DNA of 21,307 nucleotides, taken from positions 1 to 21,307 of the forward strand of contig JAFAFV010000175.1 in the NCBI GenBank assembly GCA_023423285.1, in the 5' to 3' direction. Position 1 is the stretch's first letter. Every line of letters begins with the position of its first letter. The position numbers and the translations under genes are program-made. Source of the stretch: Bacteroidota bacterium (lineage in GTDB: Bacteria; Bacteroidota; Bacteroidia; Chitinophagales; Chitinophagaceae). This document shows positions 14,830 to 21,307 of this stretch, in pieces. Under the pieces are notes generated by a model. That model ran no database searches and was not told the origin of the DNA. It worked only from the letters and a program-made list of their open reading frames with translations.

Positions 14830-15774
14830 CTAAGCATTTTCTGCAAGCATTATTTTTTGCTGCTTCGCCTTTTTTCTTTTTGCCACGTTGATGAACAATA
14901 CACTAAAGAGGATTACCGCGAGACCTGTGTATTGTAGTAAAGAGATTTTTTCACTGTTGAGAAATACGCCTAAAAGTACTGCAACCAACGGGTTTACATA
15001 GGCGTAACTACTTACCTGTGTAGGGTTGCGGTGTTCCAGTAAATACACGTAAGCGCTGTAGCCAATGATGGAACCAAAAACGATCAGGTACAAAAGGCTT
15101 AGCCAGGCTTCGGCAGGCACGGCCTGCCAGTTAGTAGATTGGTATGACCCGTCTATAAATCCAAACAGGGTAAACATAATACTTGCGGAAAGCATTTGCC
15201 AGGCAGAGTTTACAGACGGAGAGATGTTTTTAACCCTGTATTTTGATACAAGCGAACCAAAGGTCCAGCCGATATTACCAATAGTGATCACAAGCAGTGG
15301 CAACAGCGACAGGCCCATTCTGCCGGCTTCCATCTTTTCATAAAAAAGGAGTACTACACCAATAATGCCGGCAAATACACCCAGTAGCGTGAGTTTACTC
15401 GAAAAATTAGCTTTCCATTGCGGCTTGTCAAATGCCAGAAACCATATAGGCGAACTGGCCAGGAAAATGGCCACGAAAGAACTTTGCAGGTATTGTTCTG
15501 CCCATATCACCGCGCCATTGCCCACAAATAAAAGCAGCAAACCGCTCAGGAACGAATATTTTACAGCCCTGCGGTCCCACAATTTTTCACCTCTTAGTTT
15601 GATCCACAAAATCATGACGAGACCTGAAACCATGAACCTGACAGAACCAATGACCATGGGCGGCAAATGCCGAACCGCTCGTTCAATAAAAAAATAAGTG
15701 GAACCCCATATAATGTACACTGCCAAAAAGGACAGCACGATGAGCACTAAAGATTCGTCTTTTTTTCCACGCAT
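14830..15774 (-). CDS. EamA/DMT family transporter
   Basis: A 314-residue protein with ten membrane segments arranged as two EamA repeats (about 11-140 and 155-295). The first repeat has Val-Tyr-Ile-Ile-Trp-Gly-Ser-Thr-Tyr-Phe, typical of the drug/metabolite superfamily, and the second has Tyr-Val-Asn-Pro-Leu-Val-Ala-Val-Leu-Leu-Gly, the other family hallmark. The C-terminus is positively charged (Lys-Arg-Lys-Lys-Ala-Lys). Relatives such as YedA and RhaT export amino acids, sugars or metabolites; the substrate here is unknown. The start is ATG at 15774 and no convincing promoter box is visible in 15775-15897. Confidence 0.9.
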   Translation of the reverse strand: MRGKKDESLVLIVLSFLAVYIIWGSTYFFIERAVRHLPPMVIGSVRFMVSGLVMILWIKLRGEKLWDRRAVKYSFLSGLLLLFVGNGAVIWAEQYLQSSFVAIFLASSPIWFLAFDKPQWKANFSSKLTLLGVFAGIIGVVLLFYEKMEAGRMGLSLLPLLVITIGNIGWTFGSLVSKYRVKNISPSVNSAWQMLSASIMFTLFGFIDGSYQSTNWQAVPAEAWLSLLYLIVFGSIIGYSAYVYLLEHRNPTQVSSYAYVNPLVAVLLGVFLNSEKISLLQYTGLAVILFSVLFINVAKRKKAKQQKIMLAENA

Positions 15775-15871
15775 ACCAAAAAATGATGGCGCAAGAAAAC
15801 AATATCTGCCGATTTCACCAAAACATTGAGCGGTTGTTAGCGTTTATTCTTTTTGACCGGCAGGTTTCTGC

Positions 15872-15879
15872 TATTTTTG
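15872..15879 (+). promoter_or_regulatory. -7 box for the glutaminyl cyclase gene
   Basis: TATTTTTG is an exact TAnnTTTG match 18 bases before the ATG at 15898. A TTG at 15853-15855, 16 bases upstream, could be the -33 element. Confidence 0.6.
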
Positions 15880-15897
15880 TAAACTATTGTTTTTTTT

Positions 15898-16725
15898 ATG
15901 AAGAATCAATTCACATACCTCATTGCTGCTTTAATGATCACTTTTCTTTTTGCTTCCTGCAAAAATGATGAAAGTAGCACCACTGATGCTGATGCACCAG
16001 CCGCTGCGCCTGTTGCCACTATTGGCTACTCGGTGGTAAAAGTTTATCCGCACGATACAGCAGCTTTTACACAGGGCCTTGTTATCTACAAAGGGCAGTT
16101 ATACGAAGGTACCGGCGGATCCGATGCAGATACACAGGGAAAAGGCTCTTATCTAATGCGCGTGAACTTAGAAACCGGCAGGCCTGAAAAAGAACTGAAA
16201 CTGCCCGGCCAGTATTTTGGAGAAGGCATCACTATACTTAACGATACGGTGTACCAGCTTACCTGGACCAGCAAAGTAGTATTTGCATACACGCTCCCAG
16301 ACTTTAAAAAAGTGAAAGAATTTTCCATCAATACCGAAGGATGGGGTATTACACATAACGGTAAAGAGCTTATAGTAAGCGATGGTACCAGCAATCTTTA
16401 TTTTTATGATCCTTCCAGTTTCCAGTTGCTGCGCAGCCAATCGGTTACTGTAAGCGGAGAGCTGCTGGGCAATATTAATGAACTGGAATATATAGATGGT
16501 TTTGTATACGCCAACCAATGGGGCAGCCCGTTTATTTTTAAAATTGATCCCAATAACGGGCAGGTAAAGGGCCGCATGGATCTTTCGCAGATTATCAGCA
16601 GACTGGGCTTTATAAATGATGCTGACAAAGTGCTGAATGGCATTGCTTACGATGCAGACACCAAAAAGATATATATTACTGGCAAATTATGGCCAGAGTT
16701 ATATGAAATACAATTAGGGCAATAA
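15898..16725 (+). CDS. glutaminyl-peptide cyclotransferase, lipoprotein
   Basis: A secreted lipoprotein of 275 residues. The signal peptide ends in Leu-Phe-Ala-Ser-Cys with Cys21 as the lipid site, then a flexible Asp/Ala/Thr-rich linker to about residue 42. The rest is the plant-type glutaminyl cyclase beta-propeller: Tyr-Pro-His-Asp, Ala-Phe-Thr-Gln-Gly-Leu near 60, Glu-Gly-Thr-Gly near 70, Gly-Glu-Gly-Ile-Thr, Tyr-Gln-Leu-Thr-Trp, Glu-Gly-Trp-Gly-Ile, Ile-Asn-Glu-Leu-Glu and Tyr-Ala-Asn-x-Trp further on. These are the family markers. The enzyme turns N-terminal glutamine into pyroglutamate, and the lipid anchor puts it in the periplasm or on the outer membrane. It is a single gene; the convergent methyltransferase gene ends 6 bases past it. 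Confidence 0.92.
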   Translation: MKNQFTYLIAALMITFLFASCKNDESSTTDADAPAAAPVATIGYSVVKVYPHDTAAFTQGLVIYKGQLYEGTGGSDADTQGKGSYLMRVNLETGRPEKELKLPGQYFGEGITILNDTVYQLTWTSKVVFAYTLPDFKKVKEFSINTEGWGITHNGKELIVSDGTSNLYFYDPSSFQLLRSQSVTVSGELLGNINELEYIDGFVYANQWGSPFIFKIDPNNGQVKGRMDLSQIISRLGFINDADKVLNGIAYDADTKKIYITGKLWPELYEIQLGQ

Positions 16726-16731
16726 CTTCAT

Positions 16732-17628
16732 TTATTGATTCTCTATTATATAAATTACAGAACTGCATGCAGTCACATTGCCCAATGCGCCTAAGTTGGA
16801 AGCAAGGCCATGTAAAGTCGCCGAAGCATATTTTACAGAGCCTGTTTTATACTTACTGCTGAGCAGGCTTACGTAAAAACTATCAAACCACATGGGCAAA
16901 TGCTGCACTACCTTTAATCCATGTTGTTGCAGCAAAACGTTCATACTTTGCGGAGAAAAATGGTAAAGATGGCGGGGAACATCATAGGCCGCCCAGTAGG
17001 TGCCATAAGTCTGTGCATCGCGACTGGTATAGTTGGGTACCGCGATGAAAAGTTTTCCGTTCTGAGTTAACAGCTGTTTGAGTTGGGCCACATATTCGTG
17101 CAACTGGTGCACATGCTCCAGCACATGCCACAAAGTGATCGCATTATAAGTATCGGAAGAAAGTTCAAAAATTTGGTGAGAAGGCTGCACCGCCAAACCA
17201 TAAAGTTGCTGCGCCATTTCGCGGGCATCAGCATCAGGCTCCAGTCCGGCCACCTGCCAACCCTGCACCCGCATGGCGTGCAAAAAACTCCCGGTTCCGC
17301 AACCCACATCCAGCAGTGAACCTTTTTGCAAGCCTGTATATTGCTTTACAGTTGCAGCTTTTTGTTTCATTGTGATACCTCGTACATTCTGGTACAAACT
17401 ATTGATGAGGCCTTTTTTAGTATTGGTGTGTGAAATATAGTCTTCTGATTTGTAATAAGCACCAATTTGATCTTGCGTAGGCACATCTTGCGTAAACCGC
17501 AGGGTGCAATGCATACATTCTGCTATGGTGAATTGACCGCCGCTAACAGTGTAATCTTTTACAGAAAAAAGATTCGTAATCTTATCTGACTTACAGACGG
17601 GGCAATGCGTGTAATGAATGGTTGGCAT
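16732..17628 (-). CDS. class I SAM-dependent methyltransferase with N-terminal zinc ribbon
   Basis: A 298-residue protein. The N-terminus has two cysteine pairs, CPVC (9-12) and CMHC (38-41), forming a likely zinc ribbon. The Rossmann domain follows: Leu-Leu-Asp-Val-Gly-Cys-Gly-Thr-Gly (105-113) is motif I, and Gly-Leu-Glu-Pro (128-131) carries the acidic residue that binds the SAM ribose. His-Val-Leu-Glu-His-Val and Ala-Val-Pro-Asn-Tyr come later. This pairing is common in small-molecule or cell-surface-sugar methyltransferases of unknown substrate. The C-terminal Asp-Val-Pro-Arg-His-Leu-Tyr-His-Phe-Ser is widespread among them. The gene starts 8 bases after the IscA-like stop, so they share a transcript. 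Confidence 0.9.
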   Translation of the reverse strand: MPTIHYTHCPVCKSDKITNLFSVKDYTVSGGQFTIAECMHCTLRFTQDVPTQDQIGAYYKSEDYISHTNTKKGLINSLYQNVRGITMKQKAATVKQYTGLQKGSLLDVGCGTGSFLHAMRVQGWQVAGLEPDADAREMAQQLYGLAVQPSHQIFELSSDTYNAITLWHVLEHVHQLHEYVAQLKQLLTQNGKLFIAVPNYTSRDAQTYGTYWAAYDVPRHLYHFSPQSMNVLLQQHGLKVVQHLPMWFDSFYVSLLSSKYKTGSVKYASATLHGLASNLGALGNVTACSSVIYIIENQ

Positions 17629-17636
17629 ACTGATGA

Positions 17637-17984
17637 TTAAACGGCAAAACTGGTACCGCAGCCGCAGGTGCTGGAGGCATTAGGGTTGGAAAATGTAAAC
17701 CCACGGTTGTTCAGGCCGTCTTCCCAGTCTATTTCAATGCCCGCGAGGTATAGCTCGTGTGCTTTGTTCATTACACAGGGGATGCCTTCAATTTCAAAAC
17801 ACTTATCATTGTCGTCTTTTCTATCAAAACCTAAAATATAGCTCATACCCGAGCAGCCCCCTCCTTTCACACCCACCCTTAAAATTTGTGTGGAATCAAA
17901 ACCGGGTTCAGCCATCAGTCTCTTAATTTCATTTACAGCGCCGGTAGTAAAGGTAACCGGGCTGGTGCTAACTGTTTCTGTCAT
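17637..17984 (-). CDS. iron-sulfur cluster assembly accessory protein (IscA/ErpA type)
   Basis: A 115-residue A-type carrier protein. The three conserved cysteines are C44 (Gly-Gly-Gly-Cys-Ser-Gly-Met) and C107 and C109 (Thr-Cys-Gly-Cys-Gly-Thr-Ser-Phe), which bind the cluster or iron. The protein passes Fe-S clusters to target enzymes in the cytosol. The Gly-Phe-Thr-Phe-Ser-Asn-Pro-Asn-Ala stretch before the last cysteines is diagnostic. The frame is open upstream to 18047, but the ATG at 17984 gives the family N-terminus (Met-Thr-Glu-Thr-Val) and lies 4 bases after a -7 box. The methyltransferase gene follows 8 bases downstream. No suf or isc genes are visible in the window. Confidence 0.95.
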   Translation of the reverse strand: MTETVSTSPVTFTTGAVNEIKRLMAEPGFDSTQILRVGVKGGGCSGMSYILGFDRKDDNDKCFEIEGIPCVMNKAHELYLAGIEIDWEDGLNNRGFTFSNPNASSTCGCGTSFAV

Positions 17985-17988
17985 ACTA

Positions 17989-17996
17989 CAAAAATA
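17989..17996 (-). promoter_or_regulatory. -7 box for the IscA-type gene
   Basis: TATTTTTG on the minus strand is an exact TAnnTTTG match, only 4 bases before the ATG at 17984. Initiation would fall at the start codon, giving a leaderless or nearly leaderless transcript. Confidence 0.55.
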
Positions 17997-18089
17997 ACCA
18001 ATTGCAGTGAAAAAGGTTTTTGGCAACTGCCGGTAAGTGCTGCACATGATCCGGCACGAATTTTACAGGTGTACATCATAAAAAGGTAT

Positions 18090-19190
18090 ATGCAGGAAAT
18101 AGAGCTTGAAAAAATTGCTCCTAAAAAAATTGCTAAGCTTATCAACGACCCGGTAAAAACAGCAGCCTTTGTGAATCTGGTATATGTAAACGACTCCGGG
18201 CAGGCTGGCATCACGCGCAAAAGGCGCGGCAAAAGTTTTCAATATATATACAAAAACAAGCCCTTAAAAACTAAAGCCGACCTGGATCGTATTAAGAAAC
18301 TGGTGATACCGCCCGCCTGGGAAAATGTTTGGATTTGCGCGCTTGAAAACGGGCACTTGCAGGCAACAGGCTTCGACAAGAGAAACCGCAAACAATACCG
18401 CTACCACCCCGCCTGGAACCAGTTGCGCAACCATACCAAGTATTACCGGATGGTGCAGTTTGGTAAAGTGCTGCCCCAGATACGGCTCAATCTGGAACAA
18501 GACCTTTCCTTAGCAGGGCTTTGTCAGCGTAAAGTGCTGGCTGCTGTGGTAAGCCTGATGGAACGTACCAATATTCGCGTGGGCAACAACGTGTATGAAA
18601 AACTTTACGGATCTTTTGGATTGACCACGCTTAAAGATAAGCACGTGGACATAAAGGGATCTCAGTTAATGTTTTCATTTAAAGGTAAAAAAGGCATTTT
18701 GCACGATATTAATATCAGGCACCGCAAACTCGCCAGAATCGTTTCTCAATGCAAAGAAATACCCGGCAAGGAACTGTTTCAGTATATAGATGAAGAAGGC
18801 GGGCGGCAAAGCATTGATTCAGGCATGGTAAATAACTATATCAGGGAGATCAGCGGGGAAGATTTTACTGCTAAGGATTTCAGAACCTGGTCGGGCACGG
18901 TCAACGCCTTTCTGGCATTTAAGGAACTGGGCAATTTTGAAACGGTTACCGATGCCAAACGCAAGATCAACGAAGCACTGGATAAAGTAGCACAACACCT
19001 GGGCAATACACGTAGCGTGTGCAAAAAGTATTATGTACATCCCCTTATCATCAACCTGTATGAAAACCACAGTATTGAACAATATATGGAGGAACTGGAC
19101 CAGATAGAAGAAGACGATAATATAGCAGGGCTTACCAAAGAAGAAAAAATAGTGATGAAAATACTCGAATGCGAGACCCTTAAGAGCTGA
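18090..19190 (+). CDS. DNA topoisomerase IB
   Basis: A 366-residue bacterial type IB topoisomerase that relaxes supercoils by cutting one strand through a 3'-phosphotyrosine. The N-terminal domain has Val-Tyr-Val-Asn-Asp and Ile-Pro-Pro-Ala-Trp (73-77). The catalytic domain has Glu-Arg-Thr-Asn-Ile-Arg-Val-Gly-Asn (158-166) with active-site Arg163, Gly-Leu-Thr-Thr-Leu, and Asp-Phe-Arg-Thr-Trp with Arg265. The catalytic tyrosine is Tyr315 in Tyr-Tyr-Val-His-Pro; Tyr314 lies beside it where relatives usually have serine. Lys200 or a nearby lysine should be the general acid. The frame is open back to 17886, across the start of the IscA gene, but family homology begins near the ATG at 18090. I see no clear promoter in 17997-18089. 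The acyl-CoA mutase gene follows 105 bases later. Confidence 0.9.
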   Translation: MQEIELEKIAPKKIAKLINDPVKTAAFVNLVYVNDSGQAGITRKRRGKSFQYIYKNKPLKTKADLDRIKKLVIPPAWENVWICALENGHLQATGFDKRNRKQYRYHPAWNQLRNHTKYYRMVQFGKVLPQIRLNLEQDLSLAGLCQRKVLAAVVSLMERTNIRVGNNVYEKLYGSFGLTTLKDKHVDIKGSQLMFSFKGKKGILHDINIRHRKLARIVSQCKEIPGKELFQYIDEEGGRQSIDSGMVNNYIREISGEDFTAKDFRTWSGTVNAFLAFKELGNFETVTDAKRKINEALDKVAQHLGNTRSVCKKYYVHPLIINLYENHSIEQYMEELDQIEEDDNIAGLTKEEKIVMKILECETLKS

Positions 19191-19265
19191 TATTGCTTCG
19201 CACTACAGATTTATGATTTATATCAGGTTAAGGCGTTCTGTGCATATCATGGTCGTTTTTCAATG

Positions 19266-19273
19266 TAACTTCG
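19266..19273 (+). promoter_or_regulatory. -7 box for the acyl-CoA mutase gene
   Basis: TAACTTCG differs from TAnnTTTG at one base and is 22 bases before the ATG at 19296. It supports a promoter separate from the TopIB gene. Confidence 0.4.
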
Positions 19274-19295
19274 CTTATAGTTTAAACGAAAGACC

Positions 19296-20861
19296 ATGGA
19301 AGAAAAAACCATCTTAACAGATAGTAACATTGTAGTAAAGCCATTGTACACGGCTGCCGACCTCCCTCCCGCCGAAAAGCTCGACGAGATATCCGGAACT
19401 TATCCTTTTACCCGGGGCGTACAAAAAGACATGTACCGCGGCCGTTTATGGACGATGCGCCAGTATGCGGGCTTTAGCACTGCTGAAGAAAGTAATAAAC
19501 GCTACCACTACCTCCTGTCTCAGGGTGTGATGGGTCTTAGCGTGGCATTTGACCTGCCTACGCAAATTGGTTACGACAGCGACCACGCTTTAAGCGAAGG
19601 TGAAGTAGGCAAAGTAGGTGTGGCCATTGACAGTATTGATGACATCGGCATTTTATTCAACGGCATCAAGCTGGAAGAGGTTTCTACCAGCATGACCATT
19701 AATGCCACCGCATTTATTTTATTGAGCATGTATGTGGCACAGGCTAAAAAACAGGGTGCAGATATAAAGAAGATATCCGGCACCATTCAAAACGATATTT
19801 TAAAAGAATATGCCGCACGAGGTACATACCGTTTTCCACCTAAACCATCCATGCGCATTATTACAGATATTTTTGAATGGTGCAGTAATGAGTTGCCAAA
19901 ATGGAACACCATTTCCATCAGCGGTTACCACATCCGCGAAGCGGGAAGCAATGCCGTGCAGGAAATTGCCTTCACGCTAAGCAATGGTAAAGCTTATGTA
20001 AAAGCCGCGCTGGATAAAGGTTTGGACATTAACGTTTTTGGCAAACGCCTGTCGTTCTTTTTCAATGCCCATAATAATTTACTGGAAGAAGTGGCAAAGT
20101 TCAGGGCTGCAAGGAGAATGTGGGCTAAGATGATGAAAGAACTGGGCGCCACTGATCCTAAAGCTATGGCCCTTCGATTTCACACACAAACAGGTGGCAG
20201 CACTTTAACGGCGCAGCAGCCCCAAAATAATATCAGCCGGGTTACCATTCAAACGCTGGCAGCAGTGCTGGGTGGCACACAATCATTACACACCAACGGT
20301 TTTGATGAAGCGTTGAGCCTTCCTACCGAAGAAGCCGCTCGCATTGCACTGCGCACTCAGCAAATTGTGGCTTTTGAAAGTGGCGTAACCGAAACGGTTG
20401 ACCCACTGGCCGGTTCTTATTATGTGGAAGCGCTAACGCAGGAAATAGAAGACAAAGCCACAGAGTTGATCGCCAAAATTGATGCGATGGGCGGCAGCGT
20501 AACAGCCATTGAAGAGGGTTTTATACAGGATGAAATCGCGCGCAGCGCTTATGAATACCAGCGCGGCATTGAAGAGAATAAAAAAATCATCGTGGGTGTA
20601 AATAAATTTCAGGTGGAAGAACACAACGATACGCCCATTTTAAAAGTAGATGATAACATACGCGAAGGCCAGGTGCAAAAGTTGCAAACGCTTCGTAACA
20701 ACCGCAACCAAAGTGAGTGCGACCGCCTGATTGCCGAACTGAAAGCAAAAGCCGTAACTACTGAAAACCTGATGCCAACCGTGTTGGCAGCCGTTGAAGA
20801 AAAATGTACGCTGGGTGAGATATCCGGCGCGCTTGTAGATGTATATGGCGAGTATCAATAA
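19296..20861 (+). CDS. methylmalonyl-CoA mutase family, large (catalytic) subunit
   Basis: A 521-residue TIM-barrel subunit that ends before any cobalamin-binding domain, so a separate small B12-binding subunit must be encoded elsewhere. Met-Arg-Gln-Tyr-Ala-Gly-Phe carries Tyr57; Lys-Glu-Tyr-Ala-Ala-Arg carries Arg175; Ser-Gly-Tyr-His has Tyr211 and His212. The distances 118 and 36 are the same as for Tyr89, Arg207 and Tyr243 in Propionibacterium methylmalonyl-CoA mutase, where Tyr89 and Arg207 hold the carboxylate of the substrate. Both are retained, so a dicarboxyl-CoA (methylmalonyl or ethylmalonyl) is likelier than isobutyryl-CoA, which I recall has Phe and Gln there. Arg-Phe-His-Thr-Gln-Thr-Gly-Gly (280s) is nearer to the split-subunit group. 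The enzyme works in propionate and branched amino acid breakdown. A strong terminator follows 27 bases downstream. Confidence 0.92.
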   Translation: MEEKTILTDSNIVVKPLYTAADLPPAEKLDEISGTYPFTRGVQKDMYRGRLWTMRQYAGFSTAEESNKRYHYLLSQGVMGLSVAFDLPTQIGYDSDHALSEGEVGKVGVAIDSIDDIGILFNGIKLEEVSTSMTINATAFILLSMYVAQAKKQGADIKKISGTIQNDILKEYAARGTYRFPPKPSMRIITDIFEWCSNELPKWNTISISGYHIREAGSNAVQEIAFTLSNGKAYVKAALDKGLDINVFGKRLSFFFNAHNNLLEEVAKFRAARRMWAKMMKELGATDPKAMALRFHTQTGGSTLTAQQPQNNISRVTIQTLAAVLGGTQSLHTNGFDEALSLPTEEAARIALRTQQIVAFESGVTETVDPLAGSYYVEALTQEIEDKATELIAKIDAMGGSVTAIEEGFIQDEIARSAYEYQRGIEENKKIIVGVNKFQVEEHNDTPILKVDDNIREGQVQKLQTLRNNRNQSECDRLIAELKAKAVTTENLMPTVLAAVEEKCTLGEISGALVDVYGEYQ

Positions 20862-20888
20862 GGTTTAAAAAATAAATAACTGTGCCCG

Positions 20889-20921
20889 TGCAGCTTCTTT
20901 GTTAGAAGCTGCATTTTTTTT
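20889..20921 (+). terminator. terminator of the acyl-CoA mutase gene
   Basis: A perfect 10-bp stem (TGCAGCTTCT at 20889-20898 with AGAAGCTGCA at 20904-20913), a 5-base loop, then eight T. This is a textbook rho-independent terminator. Confidence 0.93.
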
Positions 20922-20976
20922 GATTGTTTACTAAACATTACTTCATGGCATATTTCATTCATGCTCGTGAATACAT

Positions 20977-20984
20977 TATTTTTG
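20977..20984 (+). promoter_or_regulatory. -7 box for the serine hydrolase gene
   Basis: TATTTTTG is an exact TAnnTTTG match after the terminator. A start near 20991 leaves a leader of about 100 bases to the ATG at 21091, longer than elsewhere in the window. Confidence 0.45.
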
Positions 20985-21022
20985 AGCCACAAACCCATTA
21001 TCAAAATTGCATACCAACGGAA

Positions 21023-21094
21023 ATGATGAATATGGCGTATTACAAGTGGCATTTAACAGCCGCAATGCGGCGCACTAAAAACATACACGCATGA
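21023..21094 (+). CDS. possible 23-codon upstream ORF in the serine hydrolase leader
   Basis: ATG at 21023 (or 21026) opens 23 codons rich in Met, Tyr, Lys and Arg, ending in TGA at 21092-21094. The stop overlaps the downstream ATG as ATGA. A small hairpin (GCCGC-AAT-GCGGC, 21059-21071) lies within it. It may be a coupling leader, or chance; no homology is recognised. Confidence 0.2.
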   Translation: MMNMAYYKWHLTAAMRRTKNIHA

Positions 21095-21307
21095 AAAAAG
21101 TTTTTGCAGCGCTATTCATTTTTTGCTTTTTTCAATCGGCGGCACAAGTGCCGTCCTTTATTTCTGATAGCCTTGACAGCTATATTGAACGCGGAATGCG
21201 GCAATGGAAAGTTCCCGGCCTGGCGATTGCGGTGGTGAAAGATGGGAAAGTGATACTCCAAAAAGGCTATGGCGTACGCGATATCAATAAAAAAGATAAA
21301 GTTGACG
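21091..21307 (+). CDS. serine hydrolase / beta-lactamase family, N-terminal part
   Basis: The frame runs from ATG at 21091 off the window edge, so only 72 codons are seen. A signal peptide (Met-Lys-Lys-Val-Phe-Ala-Ala-Leu, cleavage likely after Ser-Ala-Ala) is followed by Trp-Lys-Val-Pro-Gly-Leu-Ala-Ile-Ala-Val-Val-Lys-Asp-Gly and Gly-Tyr-Gly-Val-Arg-Asp, the opening strand pair of class C beta-lactamase-like serine hydrolases. The SxxK catalytic motif would lie beyond the window. The family covers penicillin-binding-like peptidases, esterases and beta-lactamases; which one cannot be told here. Confidence 0.85.
   Translation, partial: MKKVFAALFIFCFFQSAAQVPSFISDSLDSYIERGMRQWKVPGLAIAVVKDGKVILQKGYGVRDINKKDKVD

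Noticed and set aside
18004..18030. Imperfect inverted repeat (GCAGT ... ACTGC with A-run and T-run) between iscA and TopIB
   Set aside because: It has mismatches and bulges, no T-tract and no defined operator; it may be chance in an AT-rich spacer.
17886..18089. Extended N-terminus of TopIB back to 17886
   Set aside because: The extra 68 residues are antisense to the IscA coding start and promoter, rich in Cys and unlike the family; homology begins at ATG 18090.
1..21307. CRISPR arrays, insertion sequences, integrases, phage or toxin-antitoxin genes
   Set aside because: I looked on both strands and saw no regularly spaced repeats, terminal inverted repeats, or proteins of these kinds.

Overview
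The window looks like ordinary chromosome from a member of the Bacteroidota, most likely the Chitinophagaceae. Four things point that way. The promoter-like boxes are of the Bacteroidota type (TAnnTTTG) and there are almost no Shine-Dalgarno sequences. Several proteins are typical of that phylum: a DUF1599 protein joined to a DoxX-like BT_3928-type membrane protein, a two-subunit type acyl-CoA mutase, and secreted DUF4397 and DUF2279 proteins. Lipoproteins carry short lipoboxes ending in SC. The tRNA gene does not encode its CCA end. I see no CRISPR array, prophage, insertion sequence or rRNA.

Layout. 1-2093: the 3' part of an alpha-2-macroglobulin-type gene with its thioester motif, followed 7 bases later by a small secreted-protein gene broken by a one-base frameshift in an A6 run. 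2112-2271: a terminator, tRNA-Leu(GAG) and its promoter, minus strand. 2293-6228: minus-strand genes folP, lepA and a GH76 alpha-mannanase, with lepA and GH76 only 12 bases apart. 6210-8006: the divergent DUF1599 and BT_3928-like pair, touching end to start. 8035-10986: a DUF721/DciA gene and recF on the minus strand, separated by an amino acid permease on the plus strand; all three appear to start with TTG. 11112-11972: a DUF4397 lipoprotein gene, then back-to-back terminators. 11992-14822: phosphoglucomutase/phosphomannomutase, divergent from a DUF2279 gene. 14830-17996: an EamA transporter, a glutaminyl-peptide cyclotransferase lipoprotein, and an IscA-type protein followed by a zinc-ribbon methyltransferase. 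18090-20921: topoisomerase IB and the large subunit of a methylmalonyl-CoA-type mutase with a strong terminator. 20977-21307: the start of a secreted serine hydrolase gene.

Functions are mostly housekeeping: translation (lepA, tRNA), replication and repair (recF, DciA-like, TopIB), folate (folP), sugar phosphates (pgm), Fe-S assembly (IscA) and propionate/branched-acid carbon flow (mutase). Envelope or secreted proteins are mixed in (A2M, GH76, DUF4397, DUF2279, QC, serine hydrolase). I found no clear new defence or mobile system. The points most worth checking are the twofold-repeat DUF1599 protein and its cysteine-bearing membrane partner beside folP, the permease lying between recF and the DciA-like gene, the frameshifted secreted gene, and promoters so close to start codons that some transcripts may be leaderless.
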